Positions 26,739 to 36,732 are shown, numbered from the stretch's first letter. The stretch: 64,000 nucleotides of DNA from Oceanipulchritudo coccoides (GCF_010500615.1 NZ_JAAGNX010000001.1:496001-560000), one strand, 5' to 3'. Made by a program: numbers and translations. The notes: a model not told the origin generated them from the letters alone.

Positions 26739-29700
26739 ATGATAAGCCTGGGAAATTTCAGCGCCTACAGCTTTTACGGGGCCGCATGGACAGTGGAAAC
26801 GCTGGTTGAGCGGATCCGGGCTTCCGGCTACACCGGCGCGGGGCTGGCCGATATGAGCGGTTTCCACGGGGCAGTTGAATTTTCGCAGGCCTGTGACCGC
26901 GCGGGCTTGCGGATGATTCTTGGTTGTCGATTGCGGATTCGCGATTTTGTTCCCGGCTGGTTGCAGGTGACGGTGCGGGACCAGACGGGTTATGCGGCAA
27001 CGTGCCGTTTGTTGAGCGAAAACCACGCGGGAGAGACGGATTGGGAAGCCTTGGAGCGCCTGCAGGCGGAAGCCTCCGGGCATATTTGGATTTCCTGTCC
27101 AATCCGGGTGGAGCATGTCTACCGGACCCGTATCGGGGATTACCCGCGCTGGCGGAGCGCGTGGGAATCCCTCGCTGAATATGGCTGGGACAACCTCTGG
27201 CTGGAGCTGGGCTGGCAAAGTGCGGCCGGGCGGCTGTTGCAGAGACGGGTCTTCAGTGAGTGGAGCCGGCTCGGCTGGGATCGCTGGGTCCTCGTTTCCG
27301 GGGCGCGGCATGATGGAAGCCCCGTGGGTAGTGAGTTGCTTGAATTGATGCAATCGATGGGGACCCTGACGCGGATCGGGCAGGCTCATCCAGACAAGCT
27401 GGTCCGGGCTGAGTACGGGCTTCTTCCGGCTGGAGAGATTCGCCGGCGCTTTGCCAAAGTCCCTCAGGTCCTGCGGCAAACACAGGTATTTGCGGATGCC
27501 TGTACCTTTGATTTTCGTTTTGGTCGCATGCATCTGCCAAACCCGTTGATCCGTACCGGGGCGGATGCGACGGAGGTTTCCTCGGGCCGGACCCGGCAGG
27601 ATCGCGTGTTGGCCTGGCGCTGCCTCCGGGGAATCGTGCAGCGCTACGGGTCGGCTTATCCCTGGCGGGACAAACCGGGAAGGCCGGAGCTTCTGGAGCG
27701 TTTGCGACGGGAACTTGGCGTGGTCTCGGAAACCGGTTATGCGGGTTATTTCCTTATTTTTGCAGAAGTGGTGGACGAGTGCGGCCGCCGGGGAATTCCA
27801 TTGCTGGCGCGGGGAAGTGCCGCCGGGAGCCTGATCTGCTATGCCCTTGGTGTGGCCAATGTCTGTCCTTTCCGTTTTGGGCTTTGCTTCGAACGCTTCC
27901 TCAATCGCGAACGGATGCGGCACAGCAAGTTGCCGGATATCGACCTTGACCTGCCATGGGACCGACGGGAGGAGATCATGACTTGGTTGTATGAGCGGCA
28001 TGGGGTCGAGAAAGTAGCCATGATCGGCGGCTTTGCTCATTTCAAGGGCCGCGCCTCGGTCGCGGAAGTGGCCAAGGCGATGGGCGTACCGGCGCATGAT
28101 GCCCACGCGTGGAGCAAGCGCCTGCCCCACGGATCCCTGCGCAAGTTTCTTGATGATCGGGAGGGCTACGTGGAGGCCAAGGGGGCGTGGGCGGACCAGC
28201 GCTTTCAGGAGGCGGTGGCTCGCGCGGTTGATCTGCATGACTTACCGCGCCATCCCATGATGCATCCCTGTGGAATGGTGATCGCTGATCGTCCATTGAC
28301 GGATTTCACCCCGGTTGGAGGCAGTGCCAAGGGCTTTTCCATGACCCAGATGTCGATGGACCCGATTGAAGACCTGGGCCTTCTGAAGATGGACCTCCTC
28401 GGGCAGGCGGGCTTGAGTGTGATCCGGGATTGCCTGGAGAACACCGGGGAGACGATCGATATCTTTGAGAGGATTGATTACGCGGATGAGCGAATCTATG
28501 AAATGATACGCGACGGGGAGGCGAGGGGGGTCTTCCATATTGAGTCACCGGCGATGACAAGTCTCCTGAAACTGTGCCGGTGTGCGGATATTGATTGCCT
28601 TGTGGCCACGGTCTCAGTCATCCGGCCCGGAGCGGCCAATGAAGACAAGAAGTCAAAGTTTGCCCGGCGCTATCTTGGAATGGAGGAGCCGGTCTACGCG
28701 CACCCGGTGCTTGAAGAGGTGCTTGGCGACAGCTACGGGCTCATGATCTACGAGGAGCACATTCTCCTCGTGGCCAACCGCTTCGCCGGGATGGACCTTG
28801 GAACAGCGGATTTGCTCAGGCGTATCCTGATCAAGAAGTCGGACAGCAAGTCGATGGAAGAGCTGGAATCCGTTTTCAGGAGCTCCGCCCTGCACAAGGG
28901 GCGTAGCGAGAACGAGATCACCACAGTCTGGAAGGAACTGCGGGACTTTTCCGGATTCATGTTCAACAAGGCGCACGGTGCAGCTTATGCGGTGGAGGCT
29001 TTTCAGGGATGTTGGCTCAAGCTCAGTTATCCGGTTCATTTCCTCTCGGCAGTCCTGAATAACCAGCGCGGGTTTTATCGTCCCCTCGTGTATGTCATGG
29101 AAATCCTGCGACACAAGGGCCGCTTCCGCTTGCCCGATGTGCAGGATCCGGGGAATGCCTATTGTGTAGTGGATGAATGGGTACAAATACCGCTCTGGCA
29201 GATAAAGGGATTGGGTGAGCGGTTTCTGGATAAATGGACCAGGGAACGCAAAAAGGGCCCTTTTGCGGATTGGGAAGATTTCGCAAGGCGTATCCAGCCT
29301 GAGCCGGCTGACGCCGGGTTGCTTGCGCGGACAGGAGCCCTGCGCGGTTTTTTCAAGAACCGCCATGAAGCCTTCTGGAAGGCGGGCCAAATCCGGAGGC
29401 AGAGCCACCGCGGCCGGGCAGTGCCGGCAGGTGATGACCTCTTTACGGTTGTTCCGGAGGTATCGACGGAGGCGCTTGAGGAAATGAGCCGGCGGGACCG
29501 GGCAATCGCCGAGGTCGAACTGCTGGGGTATCCGGTCAGTATGGATCCGTTTGAGTTCTGGATGGAGGATCTGGAGAGAAACGGGACAATCCCGATTTGC
29601 GAGTTGGAGAATTATGTTGGCCGGGAGATGGAAATCGCAGGTATTCAGGTTTGTCACCGTCTGCACCGGACGCTCAAGGGCGAGCTGATGAAGTTTGTCT

Positions 29701-29879
29701 CCCTTGCGGATGAGAGCGGCATTGCGGAAACGGTTCTCTTTCCCGATGTCTACCGGGAATTCGGCTGGCCATTATCGCATTCCCACGCAGCTCGCCTGCG
29801 TGTGAATATCGAACGGGATGAGACCGGCAGTGGCTTGAGCCTGACCGTCACGGAAGCGCTTACTGGCCCTCGTGAATGA
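26739..29879 (+). CDS. DnaE-type DNA polymerase III alpha subunit, DnaE2-like
   Basis: C-family DNA polymerase of 1046 residues, the length of the error-prone DnaE2 group and shorter than replicative DnaE. Catalytic aspartates are in LPDIDLDLPWDRREE (Asp400, Asp402). Other signatures are ARGSAAGSLICYALG, PRHPMMHPCGMVIADRPL, GLLKMDLLGQAGLS, FMFNKAHGAAYAVEAFQ and VLNNQRGFY, the last resembling the DnaE2 NSQPMGFY segment. A C-terminal OB fold (REMEIAGIQVCHR) is present. The N-terminal PHP domain is recognisable by alignment, but its metal-binding His and Asp residues are replaced (NFSAYSFYGA, GLADMSGFHGA), so it should be inactive. The usual imuA/imuB partners are not adjacent. Its 3' end overlaps the convergent mrdA gene by 20 bases. 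Confidence 0.85.
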   Translation: MISLGNFSAYSFYGAAWTVETLVERIRASGYTGAGLADMSGFHGAVEFSQACDRAGLRMILGCRLRIRDFVPGWLQVTVRDQTGYAATCRLLSENHAGETDWEALERLQAEASGHIWISCPIRVEHVYRTRIGDYPRWRSAWESLAEYGWDNLWLELGWQSAAGRLLQRRVFSEWSRLGWDRWVLVSGARHDGSPVGSELLELMQSMGTLTRIGQAHPDKLVRAEYGLLPAGEIRRRFAKVPQVLRQTQVFADACTFDFRFGRMHLPNPLIRTGADATEVSSGRTRQDRVLAWRCLRGIVQRYGSAYPWRDKPGRPELLERLRRELGVVSETGYAGYFLIFAEVVDECGRRGIPLLARGSAAGSLICYALGVANVCPFRFGLCFERFLNRERMRHSKLPDIDLDLPWDRREEIMTWLYERHGVEKVAMIGGFAHFKGRASVAEVAKAMGVPAHDAHAWSKRLPHGSLRKFLDDREGYVEAKGAWADQRFQEAVARAVDLHDLPRHPMMHPCGMVIADRPLTDFTPVGGSAKGFSMTQMSMDPIEDLGLLKMDLLGQAGLSVIRDCLENTGETIDIFERIDYADERIYEMIRDGEARGVFHIESPAMTSLLKLCRCADIDCLVATVSVIRPGAANEDKKSKFARRYLGMEEPVYAHPVLEEVLGDSYGLMIYEEHILLVANRFAGMDLGTADLLRRILIKKSDSKSMEELESVFRSSALHKGRSENEITTVWKELRDFSGFMFNKAHGAAYAVEAFQGCWLKLSYPVHFLSAVLNNQRGFYRPLVYVMEILRHKGRFRLPDVQDPGNAYCVVDEWVQIPLWQIKGLGERFLDKWTRERKKGPFADWEDFARRIQPEPADAGLLARTGALRGFFKNRHEAFWKAGQIRRQSHRGRAVPAGDDLFTVVPEVSTEALEEMSRRDRAIAEVELLGYPVSMDPFEFWMEDLERNGTIPICELENYVGREMEIAGIQVCHRLHRTLKGELMKFVSLADESGIAETVLFPDVYREFGWPLSHSHAARLRVNIERDETGSGLSLTVTEALTGPRE

Positions 29880-31746
29880 ACTGTTGGAAAACTTCCTTGG
29901 CAATAGGGGCGGCGGTTGAGCCTCCGCCGTATTCCGTCTCCTGGTTGGGAACACCCTCGACGAGGACAGCCACAGCGATGCGCGGATTCTGGACGGGCGC
30001 ATACCCGACGAACCATGCCAAGGTGGTCGGCTTTCCATCCTTGCGAACCTGGGCTGTGCCGGTCTTGCCTGCGACGGGAAGCATGGGATTTCCAGCGAGG
30101 CGGGCGGTCCCGCGTTCCCCGGCCTGACGCATGCCTTCCTTGATCAGTGCCAAGCGGTCGGCGGGAAGGCCAATGGGGCCATCAGTGATGGCCTCCCGCT
30201 TTGCATGGAGAAGGGTCGGGTGCAGGAAAGTGGTCTCCCGGGCGAGGGATGCGGCGAAAGTTGCCATCTGCATGGGGGTGAGGAGCAGGAATCCCTGTCC
30301 GATAGAGACATTGGCGGTATCACCTTCAAACCAACCTTCGCCATAAAAACGGGCCGCTTTCCATTCCGGGTCAGGGACCAGCATGCGACCGGTCTCGCCG
30401 GGCAGCTCAATCCCGGTTCGCTGATCGAGATGAAACCGCCTTGCCTCGTTGGCAATGCCCCAGATGCCTGTTTCAGTCCCGCGATTGTAGAAGAAGACAT
30501 TGCAGCTGTCACGGATTGCCTCGACAAGGCTTTCCTCGCCATGACCGGATCGCCGGTGGCAATGGAAAATCCGTCTCCCGACCATGTGGAATCCCTGGCA
30601 GTCAATAACCGTTTCGGGGTTGATGGTACCGGTCCGCAATCCAGCTATCGCAGTGATCAACTTGAAAGTTGAACCGGGCGGGTAGAGGCCCTGAGTGGCC
30701 CGGTTCAGCCATGCGCCTTTCTCACGGATTTCCTTGTCGACTTTAAAGCTGATGAAGGGAGAGAGATCGTTCAGGTCGTAGGCCGGCTTGCTCACAATGG
30801 CAAGAACCTCGCCCGTCTCGATTTCAATGGCGACAACGGCCCCGGTCTTGTCGCCAAGCGCCGCTTCCGCAGCCAGTTGGACATCTATATCGAGGGAAGT
30901 CGTCAAGTCCGTGCCCTTGCGGGGCTGTTCATGCACGACGCGCTCGTATTGAAACCCGCTTGGATCGACCGTCCAGATTTCCCCGCCGGTGAGTCCCTGC
31001 AATTCGCTATTAAATTGTTTTTCCAGGCCACTGCGCCCGATTTGACCCTCATTTCGGAATGTCAGAAGCGTGTCGCCCGGGAGTGTTCCCTCGGGGAACT
31101 CGGTACTGTCAGAAACAAAACCGAGCGAATGGGCGGCCGCCTCGCCATATGGATACCAACGTGCGGTGCCGGAAATAATCTGGATGGGTGAATCGATGGA
31201 GATCTGCTCGATCAGCTTCGCATAAGCCTCTGAGGGCAGATCCTTGATCAGGGGAAAGGGGAGAAGCAACGATTGGGAGAAGTGTCTTTCGATATCCTTG
31301 GAGTCCACATCCTTGTCGGTCCCGATGAGAGAATTGATCCGGCTCATGTAGCGCTGGACAACGCGCCTGCGCGCTTCCGTATTGAGCTGGAAGCGGTCGG
31401 GATTGAGTCCGCGTTCACGGTTCCAGCGAACAAGATTGTAATATTCCGCACGGAATTCGCGCCGGAGCTCATTCAGGTAAACAACTGCAGAAAAGAGCGG
31501 CCGGTTGCCGACGAGGACACGACCATGACGGTCGTAGATGATCCCCCGTGGACCGGGCATCAAGATCCGGCGGTAATTCTGCCGTTCAGCGGCGGCAGAA
31601 AAAGCCTCCTCCTGCACGAGCTGTCGATACCCGAGGCCGCCCATGAGCATGAGCATGCAAATCACGATTACGAGATACAGCAGGTAGAGGCGGGGATTGA
31701 CCTGCGGATTGGGAGCCTCGGATGTTTTCCGGATCGATGGGCGCAT
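29860..31746 (-). CDS. mrdA: Penicillin-binding protein 2 (elongation transpeptidase)
   Basis: Class B penicillin-binding protein that cross-links peptidoglycan during cell elongation together with RodA. The 628 residues start with a cytoplasmic tail and one membrane anchor at about 19-41 (LYLLYLVIVICMLMLMGGLG). A pedestal domain (PGPRGIIYDRHGRVLVGN) precedes the transpeptidase domain. Its active-site motifs are STFK (Ser359), SCN in RDSCNVFFYNRG, and KTGT in VAGKTGTAQV. It is the last gene of mreB-mreC-mreD-mrdA, 12 bases after mreD, and overlaps the 3' end of the polymerase gene. Confidence 0.95.
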   Translation of the reverse strand: MRPSIRKTSEAPNPQVNPRLYLLYLVIVICMLMLMGGLGYRQLVQEEAFSAAAERQNYRRILMPGPRGIIYDRHGRVLVGNRPLFSAVVYLNELRREFRAEYYNLVRWNRERGLNPDRFQLNTEARRRVVQRYMSRINSLIGTDKDVDSKDIERHFSQSLLLPFPLIKDLPSEAYAKLIEQISIDSPIQIISGTARWYPYGEAAAHSLGFVSDSTEFPEGTLPGDTLLTFRNEGQIGRSGLEKQFNSELQGLTGGEIWTVDPSGFQYERVVHEQPRKGTDLTTSLDIDVQLAAEAALGDKTGAVVAIEIETGEVLAIVSKPAYDLNDLSPFISFKVDKEIREKGAWLNRATQGLYPPGSTFKLITAIAGLRTGTINPETVIDCQGFHMVGRRIFHCHRRSGHGEESLVEAIRDSCNVFFYNRGTETGIWGIANEARRFHLDQRTGIELPGETGRMLVPDPEWKAARFYGEGWFEGDTANVSIGQGFLLLTPMQMATFAASLARETTFLHPTLLHAKREAITDGPIGLPADRLALIKEGMRQAGERGTARLAGNPMLPVAGKTGTAQVRKDGKPTTLAWFVGYAPVQNPRIAVAVLVEGVPNQETEYGGGSTAAPIAKEVFQQFIHEGQ

Positions 31747-31758
31747 AATCCTGTGGGT

Positions 31759-32286
31759 CTACCGGTGCGAAATCTGGGCTTCAAGATCCCAGCCAAGTGA
31801 ATATAGAAGACTGTTTTGAGTGCGGCACCAAGGCCAGACGACCAGGTACAGGCAAACACAACTCACCAGCACATCGCTGAGGATGCGTTGCCAATAGGGC
31901 CACTCACTGAGGGCGCCTTTCCCGAGGAAAAGACCGAGAAAGATAATCCAGCTCAATTGTGCGACCACGGCGACAGTCCTGACATGGATTTTGTTCTGCC
32001 GTCTGATCCGGCGCTGGCACCAGACGAAGAAAAGCCAGATTGCGAGATAGCCGACAAGGAAAGTGCCTGTTGGCACGGGATTCGCCGCATCGGCCAGCAA
32101 TCCAAGCAGCGCGGCGAGGAAGAGCCCGGAAAGCCTTGTCAGGTAGAGGCCTGAAAAGATCAGCAGGAGAACATCCAAATGCAGGTGGATGGAGAATCCA
32201 CTCGCCATGTTGTTGATCATCCCGATGAAAAAGTAGAGGAGGATATTGATGAGAAAGAGCAGGCTGATGCGGCCGTTGTCACTCAT
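31759..32286 (-). CDS. mreD: Rod shape-determining protein MreD
   Basis: Small integral membrane protein of the elongation complex, 175 residues with about five hydrophobic segments (for example LLFLINILLYFFIGMI and LYLTRLSGLFLAALLGLLAD). Sequence similarity in MreD is always weak; the call rests on membrane topology, size and position between mreC and mrdA. Its ATG overlaps the mreC stop by four bases. Confidence 0.88.
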   Translation of the reverse strand: MSDNGRISLLFLINILLYFFIGMINNMASGFSIHLHLDVLLLIFSGLYLTRLSGLFLAALLGLLADAANPVPTGTFLVGYLAIWLFFVWCQRRIRRQNKIHVRTVAVVAQLSWIIFLGLFLGKGALSEWPYWQRILSDVLVSCVCLYLVVWPWCRTQNSLLYSLGWDLEAQISHR

Positions 32287-33128
32287 TGCTCTTCCTCCTC
32301 TCGTGCACGTAAAGGAATCATCACGGCTACTTCACGGAGCGTTTGCAGGCGCGGATCCAATCGGACCACACCGCTTTGGAACAGCCCGTCAGGAGAGGGG
32401 TCCAGGCGGTATACCCAACCCAGTGTGAGCCCGTCGGGAAAGACTCCCCCCAGTCGCGAGGAGGTCAGCCGGAGAGGGTTTTTCAAAGTGGCGACCATGT
32501 CCGCCGGGACAGTGGCTACGCTGCCTGAGGCAGCCATCAGGCCGGGGTTTATGCCTCCCCGGAATTCCACCGGGCGATCATCCCCCTCGATGTGCGCGGC
32601 CGAGCGAAAGCGCGGACTGCTGATCAATTCGACGGTGGCCGTATAGGCGCTGACGGAGGATACGCGGCCAACAACCCCGCCGGAGAAAACGACCGCCTGA
32701 CCCGGTTCAATGTCGTAGTTCAGGCCTTTTCGGATGACAAGGTTCTGCCACCAACCGGTCAAGTCGCGCTTGACGACGCGGGCCACTTCGTAGCGATAAT
32801 CTGTATACGAAGGCAAATTGAAGAAAGACTCCATACGGCGGACCTCTCGCTCAAATGTATCGGCTCGCTGGTTACGCAGAGCATAGGCGGCGTTAAGCCG
32901 GGAGAGGTCGACACCCGCTTCAATCAGCTCGCTTTTGCTGCGTGAGCGTGCCGCCCAGTAGGATTGAAGATCACCCAGATAGCTCAAGGCTGTCCAGGCG
33001 GGGGCTTGAAATTCCTGAAAGATAACACCCGTCCAGCGCTTGAAAAGTGCGGGCGTAAACCACCATAGCAGGAGGACCAGGAGGGCCAGCAGGAGGGATT
33101 TTGCCTGATAAGTGAGGTTACGCGGCAT
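32283..33128 (-). CDS. mreC: Rod shape-determining protein MreC
   Basis: Periplasmic scaffold linking MreB to PBP2, 281 residues. A membrane anchor spans about residues 10-28 (SLLLALLVLLLWWFTPALF), followed by a helical segment and beta-barrel domains. Recognisable parts are GQAVVFSGGVVGRVSSVSA and the terminal SRLGGVFPDGLTLGWV. It starts four bases after the mreB stop, confirming operon membership. Confidence 0.92.
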   Translation of the reverse strand: MPRNLTYQAKSLLLALLVLLLWWFTPALFKRWTGVIFQEFQAPAWTALSYLGDLQSYWAARSRSKSELIEAGVDLSRLNAAYALRNQRADTFEREVRRMESFFNLPSYTDYRYEVARVVKRDLTGWWQNLVIRKGLNYDIEPGQAVVFSGGVVGRVSSVSAYTATVELISSPRFRSAAHIEGDDRPVEFRGGINPGLMAASGSVATVPADMVATLKNPLRLTSSRLGGVFPDGLTLGWVYRLDPSPDGLFQSGVVRLDPRLQTLREVAVMIPLRAREEEEQ

Positions 33129-33132
33129 TCCC

Positions 33133-34152
33133 TTAGGCGCGAGTCTTCATGAGCCAATGCAGGTTCTGGAGGACAACACCGGTTCCGTTGGCTACGGCGG
33201 AAAGGGGATCATCGGCGACAAAAACCGGCAGGCCGGTGGCATCGCTCAATAGCCGGTCTAGATCGCGGATCATCGCACCGCCGCCGGCGAGGATGAAGCC
33301 CCGGTCGACGAGATCAGCTGAAAGCTCGGGCGGGCAGCGCTCCAAGGCGTTGCGGACTAGCTCAGTAATGGAATTAACGGTATCCGCGAGGGCTTCGCGA
33401 ATTTCCTGGGAGGAAATATGTAGTGTTTTCGGAAGTCCGGCCACCGAGTCACGGCCCTTGACCTCCATGGTCAACTCTTCATCAAGCGGCGCTGCCGACC
33501 CGATCCGCACCTTGATCTCTTCAGCGGTTCTCTCACCGATCATGAGGTTGTAGGCCCGTTTCATGTAATTGACTATGGCGGCGTCGAGCTCATCCCCACC
33601 GACGCGGATGGATTTGGAAAAGACGACTCCTGAAAGGGAAATAATGGCGACTTCCGTGGTTCCGCCACCGATATCGACAATCATATTCGAAGTGGGCTCG
33701 TCAATTGGGAGGCCCACGCCAATAGCCGCAGCCACCGGTTCCTGGAGAAGCCGCACCTCGCGGGCACCAGCATGGATGGCGCTTTCCTTGACGGCGCGTC
33801 GCTCCACCTCAGTGATACCCGAGGGAACGGCGACAACGACCCGCGGCGGGACAAAGCGCATTGAGTTATTCACCTTTTGAATGAAGTAGCGAAGCATGGC
33901 CTCGGTAATTTCAAAATCGGCGATAACCCCATCCTTCATTGGCCGTAAGGCGTTGATATTCATTGGGGTACGGCCAAGCATACGCTTGGCTTCCGAACCC
34001 ACAGCAACCACTTCGCGGGTCTCATTATTGATGGCCACGACGGAGGGTTCCTGGAGAACCACCCCCTTGTCCCGGACATACACCAAGGTATTGGCGGTCC
34101 CGAGGTCGATACCGATATCATTTGAAAAAATTCCTAGTGCCTTGCCAAACAT
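33133..34152 (-). CDS. mreB: Rod shape-determining actin homologue MreB
   Basis: Actin-like cytoskeletal ATPase directing lateral wall synthesis; membrane-associated filaments. The 339 residues begin MFGKALGIFSNDIGIDLGTA with phosphate-1 motif IDLGTANTLVY. Phosphate-2 is IVDIGGGTTEVAII and the adenosine motif is FILAGGGAMIRDL. First gene of the mreBCD-mrdA operon. The 172-base interval to the divergent antiporter gene is AT-rich upstream of mreB and probably contains its promoter. Confidence 0.97.
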   Translation of the reverse strand: MFGKALGIFSNDIGIDLGTANTLVYVRDKGVVLQEPSVVAINNETREVVAVGSEAKRMLGRTPMNINALRPMKDGVIADFEITEAMLRYFIQKVNNSMRFVPPRVVVAVPSGITEVERRAVKESAIHAGAREVRLLQEPVAAAIGVGLPIDEPTSNMIVDIGGGTTEVAIISLSGVVFSKSIRVGGDELDAAIVNYMKRAYNLMIGERTAEEIKVRIGSAAPLDEELTMEVKGRDSVAGLPKTLHISSQEIREALADTVNSITELVRNALERCPPELSADLVDRGFILAGGGAMIRDLDRLLSDATGLPVFVADDPLSAVANGTGVVLQNLHWLMKTRA

Positions 34153-34324
34153 GTAAGCGCTTTCTTTTTGGGCGTGATCTAATCACTCGTAATTTTGTGA
34201 TAATTAAGGAGATGTCAAAACGGAAAAGGGCTAGCTGACGGGAATTGGAGGATTACTTTATGCATTTGGGCCAACTTCAGGGCGATCCTTGACCCGGGAG
34301 TGATATTGAGTAGGAAATTTGTAG

Positions 34325-36715
34325 ATGGGGTGGATGCAGTCAGTCTTTGGTCAGATCGATCTTCATGCTTTGGCGGCAGCCGGGCATGGAGAAGCTGGAT
34401 GGATTGATGATTTCGGGATCGTCCTTGCTGCCGCCGGGGTGGCTGTGGCTATTTTTTACCGCTTACGGCTTCCTGTCATTTTCGGGTATATTCTGGCCGG
34501 AGTGCTGATCGGCCCGAACCTTTTCAAGTCTCCCTTGGTTCAGGATGCCGCCGCCATCCAGCAAATCAGTGAGCTGGGCGTGATTTTTCTGCTCTTCTTC
34601 ATTGGAATGGAGTTTGATTTGAAGCGCTTGCAACGCGTTCTGGGCCCGGCCTTTGTGGCGCTTCTGTTGCAGACCGTCTTCATGCTTTATCTGGCCCAGA
34701 TGCTGGCCTCGTTCCTTGGATGGAATCCTACCAGCACGGTCTTCTTTGGCAGTTTGCTGGCGATCAGCTCGTCCATGGTCACGGTACGCGTTCTCAGGAC
34801 CTCCAACCGCTTGCAGGATGCCAGTGCCCAGTTTACTGTCGGGATCCTGATTCTTGAGGATGTCCTGGCGGTCATCCTCCTCGTCATCCTGACTGGTGTG
34901 GCCCTGACACAGTCATTTGACTGGGATGCTGCCTGGCTGGTGACATTCCTGATGGGGATTTTTGTCGTGATGGTCTTCGTCATCGGGCGCGCCCTTGTAC
35001 CACGATTCCTGTTGGCCGTTTCGGGGGATGATTCCGACCCGGAAGTGATCACGCTGGTCAGTGTCGGCTTGGTCATGGGTGTCAGTATGCTCGCCTTGAA
35101 ACTGAATTTCTCACCCGCTCTGGGAGCTTTCATTGCCGGGACTTTGCTGTCACAGACTCAGGTGGCCCGCAAGGTCGAGCATATCAACCGGAGTCTTCAC
35201 GATGTCTTTTCCGCCGTTTTCTTTGTCTCAGTGGGACTGCAGATGGATCCAATCCTTCTGTTGGAAAACCTTCCGTGGATCGCCCTTATCTCCGTTTTGG
35301 TCATCCTCGGGAAAGTTTCTGCCTGTTGGCTTGGACTCTGCCTGTCCGGGCAGAGTGGGAAGACCTCCTTTGATGCGGCTGTCCCGAAGGCGCAGATCGG
35401 GGAATTCAGTTTTATTATCGCGGGCCTTGGGAGCAGCCTTGGTGTCATGGATCCACAACTGACAGGCATCGCCTTCGGGGTTGCCTTGGTGACCATTCTC
35501 CTGACGCCCCTCGGGACCGCCTCCTCGGGCGGTGTCTACAAGGTCTTTCTGCGATTGATCCCGGAAAGTGTGCAAACATTCTTCGATACCTACCAGAAAT
35601 TCATGGAAGGCCTGAGTCATGGTATGGGCCGCAGCATCATTTTAAAACTGGTCCGCCGTCCGGTCATCCAGATCACGACGTACTTTTTTGTCATCAACGG
35701 TATTTTTATATCCGCCTCCTTCGGCTCAAGGTACTTCTTTGAGCTCTCCATGAACTGGCCGATTGAATGGGCCTGGAAGTTCATTTACTGGGTTGTCGTG
35801 GCGCTCCTTGTGTCGCCATTCCTGATTGCGGTTATCCGCAATCTCAACGCAATGGCTTTTATCCTGTCCGATGCGCTTTTCAACGGGCGGTCGAGCCGTC
35901 CAATTTACCAGAACCGTATCCGGCAAATGATGAGTGCGGCCATCCTCGGCCTGTTCCTGTTTTTTGTGGGTTTGGTCTTCCTGATTGTCGCGGCGCCTTA
36001 CTTGCCGAACACAGCTGTTGCCGGGGTTGCCTTCCTGATTGTCACGGCAGTCGTGGTCATTCTGCGGAGTCGGCTTATCCTTGTGAATTCACAAATGGAG
36101 GTTCTCTTCATCGAGTCATTCAAGGCTGAGGTGGAGAGCAAGGAAGAGCAACGCCGCGAGGAAATCCTGAGTATGATCAAAAACCAGGCGCCGTGGCCGG
36201 TCGAAATTGTCGACCTGACCTTGCCGCAGCATGCAGCCTGGGCTGGCAAGCGGATCAAGGATCTTGCCCTGAGACCGACTTACGGGGTGAATGTGCTCGC
36301 TCTCGGGCGTGGCTACTCGGTTGTTTATGATCCGGCTCCGGAGGCCGCTGTTTTTTCCGGGGATCGCCTTGTCCTGACAGGGTCGCGTGACAACCTTGAA
36401 CGGGTTCGCGTGGAGATGCAGGCCCAAGTCAAGCCGGAGGACCGGCCCGCACCCGGACCATCGCAGTTTCGCCTGCAGCAGGTCTATGTGGCTCCGAATA
36501 CCGAGCTGGACGGAGAGACCCTTGCCGGGGCCCGAGTACGGCAACGCTTCGGCGTCACGGTGATTGGAATTCAGCGGGAAGACGAACGCATCACTAATCC
36601 GCCACCGGACTTTCTCCTGGACGCGGGTGATGTTCTCATGATTGCCGGGCTACCCGATAAGATCGAAGCGTTTGCCGAGAGTTGCTGTGAAAAACCATTG
36701 CCAGAAGCGGACTGA
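34325..36715 (+). CDS. CPA2-family cation/proton antiporter with two TrkA-C domains
   Basis: Membrane monovalent cation/H+ antiporter of the KefB/YbaL type, 796 residues. The exchanger domain covers about residues 25-400 with LPVIFGYILAGVLIGPN, ISELGVIFLLFFIGMEFDL and the core ILILEDVLAVILL. A second membrane block at about 440-590 follows. Two regulatory TrkA-C (RCK-C) domains close the protein, at about 620-700 and 715-790. No NAD-binding TrkA-N domain is seen between them, unlike KefB or KefC. The ion (K+ or Na+) cannot be decided from sequence. A GPP34-family gene follows 17 bases downstream and is likely co-transcribed. Confidence 0.88.
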   Translation: MGWMQSVFGQIDLHALAAAGHGEAGWIDDFGIVLAAAGVAVAIFYRLRLPVIFGYILAGVLIGPNLFKSPLVQDAAAIQQISELGVIFLLFFIGMEFDLKRLQRVLGPAFVALLLQTVFMLYLAQMLASFLGWNPTSTVFFGSLLAISSSMVTVRVLRTSNRLQDASAQFTVGILILEDVLAVILLVILTGVALTQSFDWDAAWLVTFLMGIFVVMVFVIGRALVPRFLLAVSGDDSDPEVITLVSVGLVMGVSMLALKLNFSPALGAFIAGTLLSQTQVARKVEHINRSLHDVFSAVFFVSVGLQMDPILLLENLPWIALISVLVILGKVSACWLGLCLSGQSGKTSFDAAVPKAQIGEFSFIIAGLGSSLGVMDPQLTGIAFGVALVTILLTPLGTASSGGVYKVFLRLIPESVQTFFDTYQKFMEGLSHGMGRSIILKLVRRPVIQITTYFFVINGIFISASFGSRYFFELSMNWPIEWAWKFIYWVVVALLVSPFLIAVIRNLNAMAFILSDALFNGRSSRPIYQNRIRQMMSAAILGLFLFFVGLVFLIVAAPYLPNTAVAGVAFLIVTAVVVILRSRLILVNSQMEVLFIESFKAEVESKEEQRREEILSMIKNQAPWPVEIVDLTLPQHAAWAGKRIKDLALRPTYGVNVLALGRGYSVVYDPAPEAAVFSGDRLVLTGSRDNLERVRVEMQAQVKPEDRPAPGPSQFRLQQVYVAPNTELDGETLAGARVRQRFGVTVIGIQREDERITNPPPDFLLDAGDVLMIAGLPDKIEAFAESCCEKPLPEAD

Positions 36716-36732
36716 GCGCTCATAATACAGGC

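Noticed and set aside
26703-28238. Long open frame (about 511 codons) on the minus strand
   Set aside because: It lies entirely antisense to the 5' half of the DnaE2-like polymerase gene, has Pro/Arg/His-rich composition and no recognisable motif; it reflects codon bias of the real gene.
34153-34324. Small RNA or extra gene between mreB and the antiporter
   Set aside because: AT-rich with no convincing hairpin, tRNA fold or reading frame; best explained as divergent promoters.
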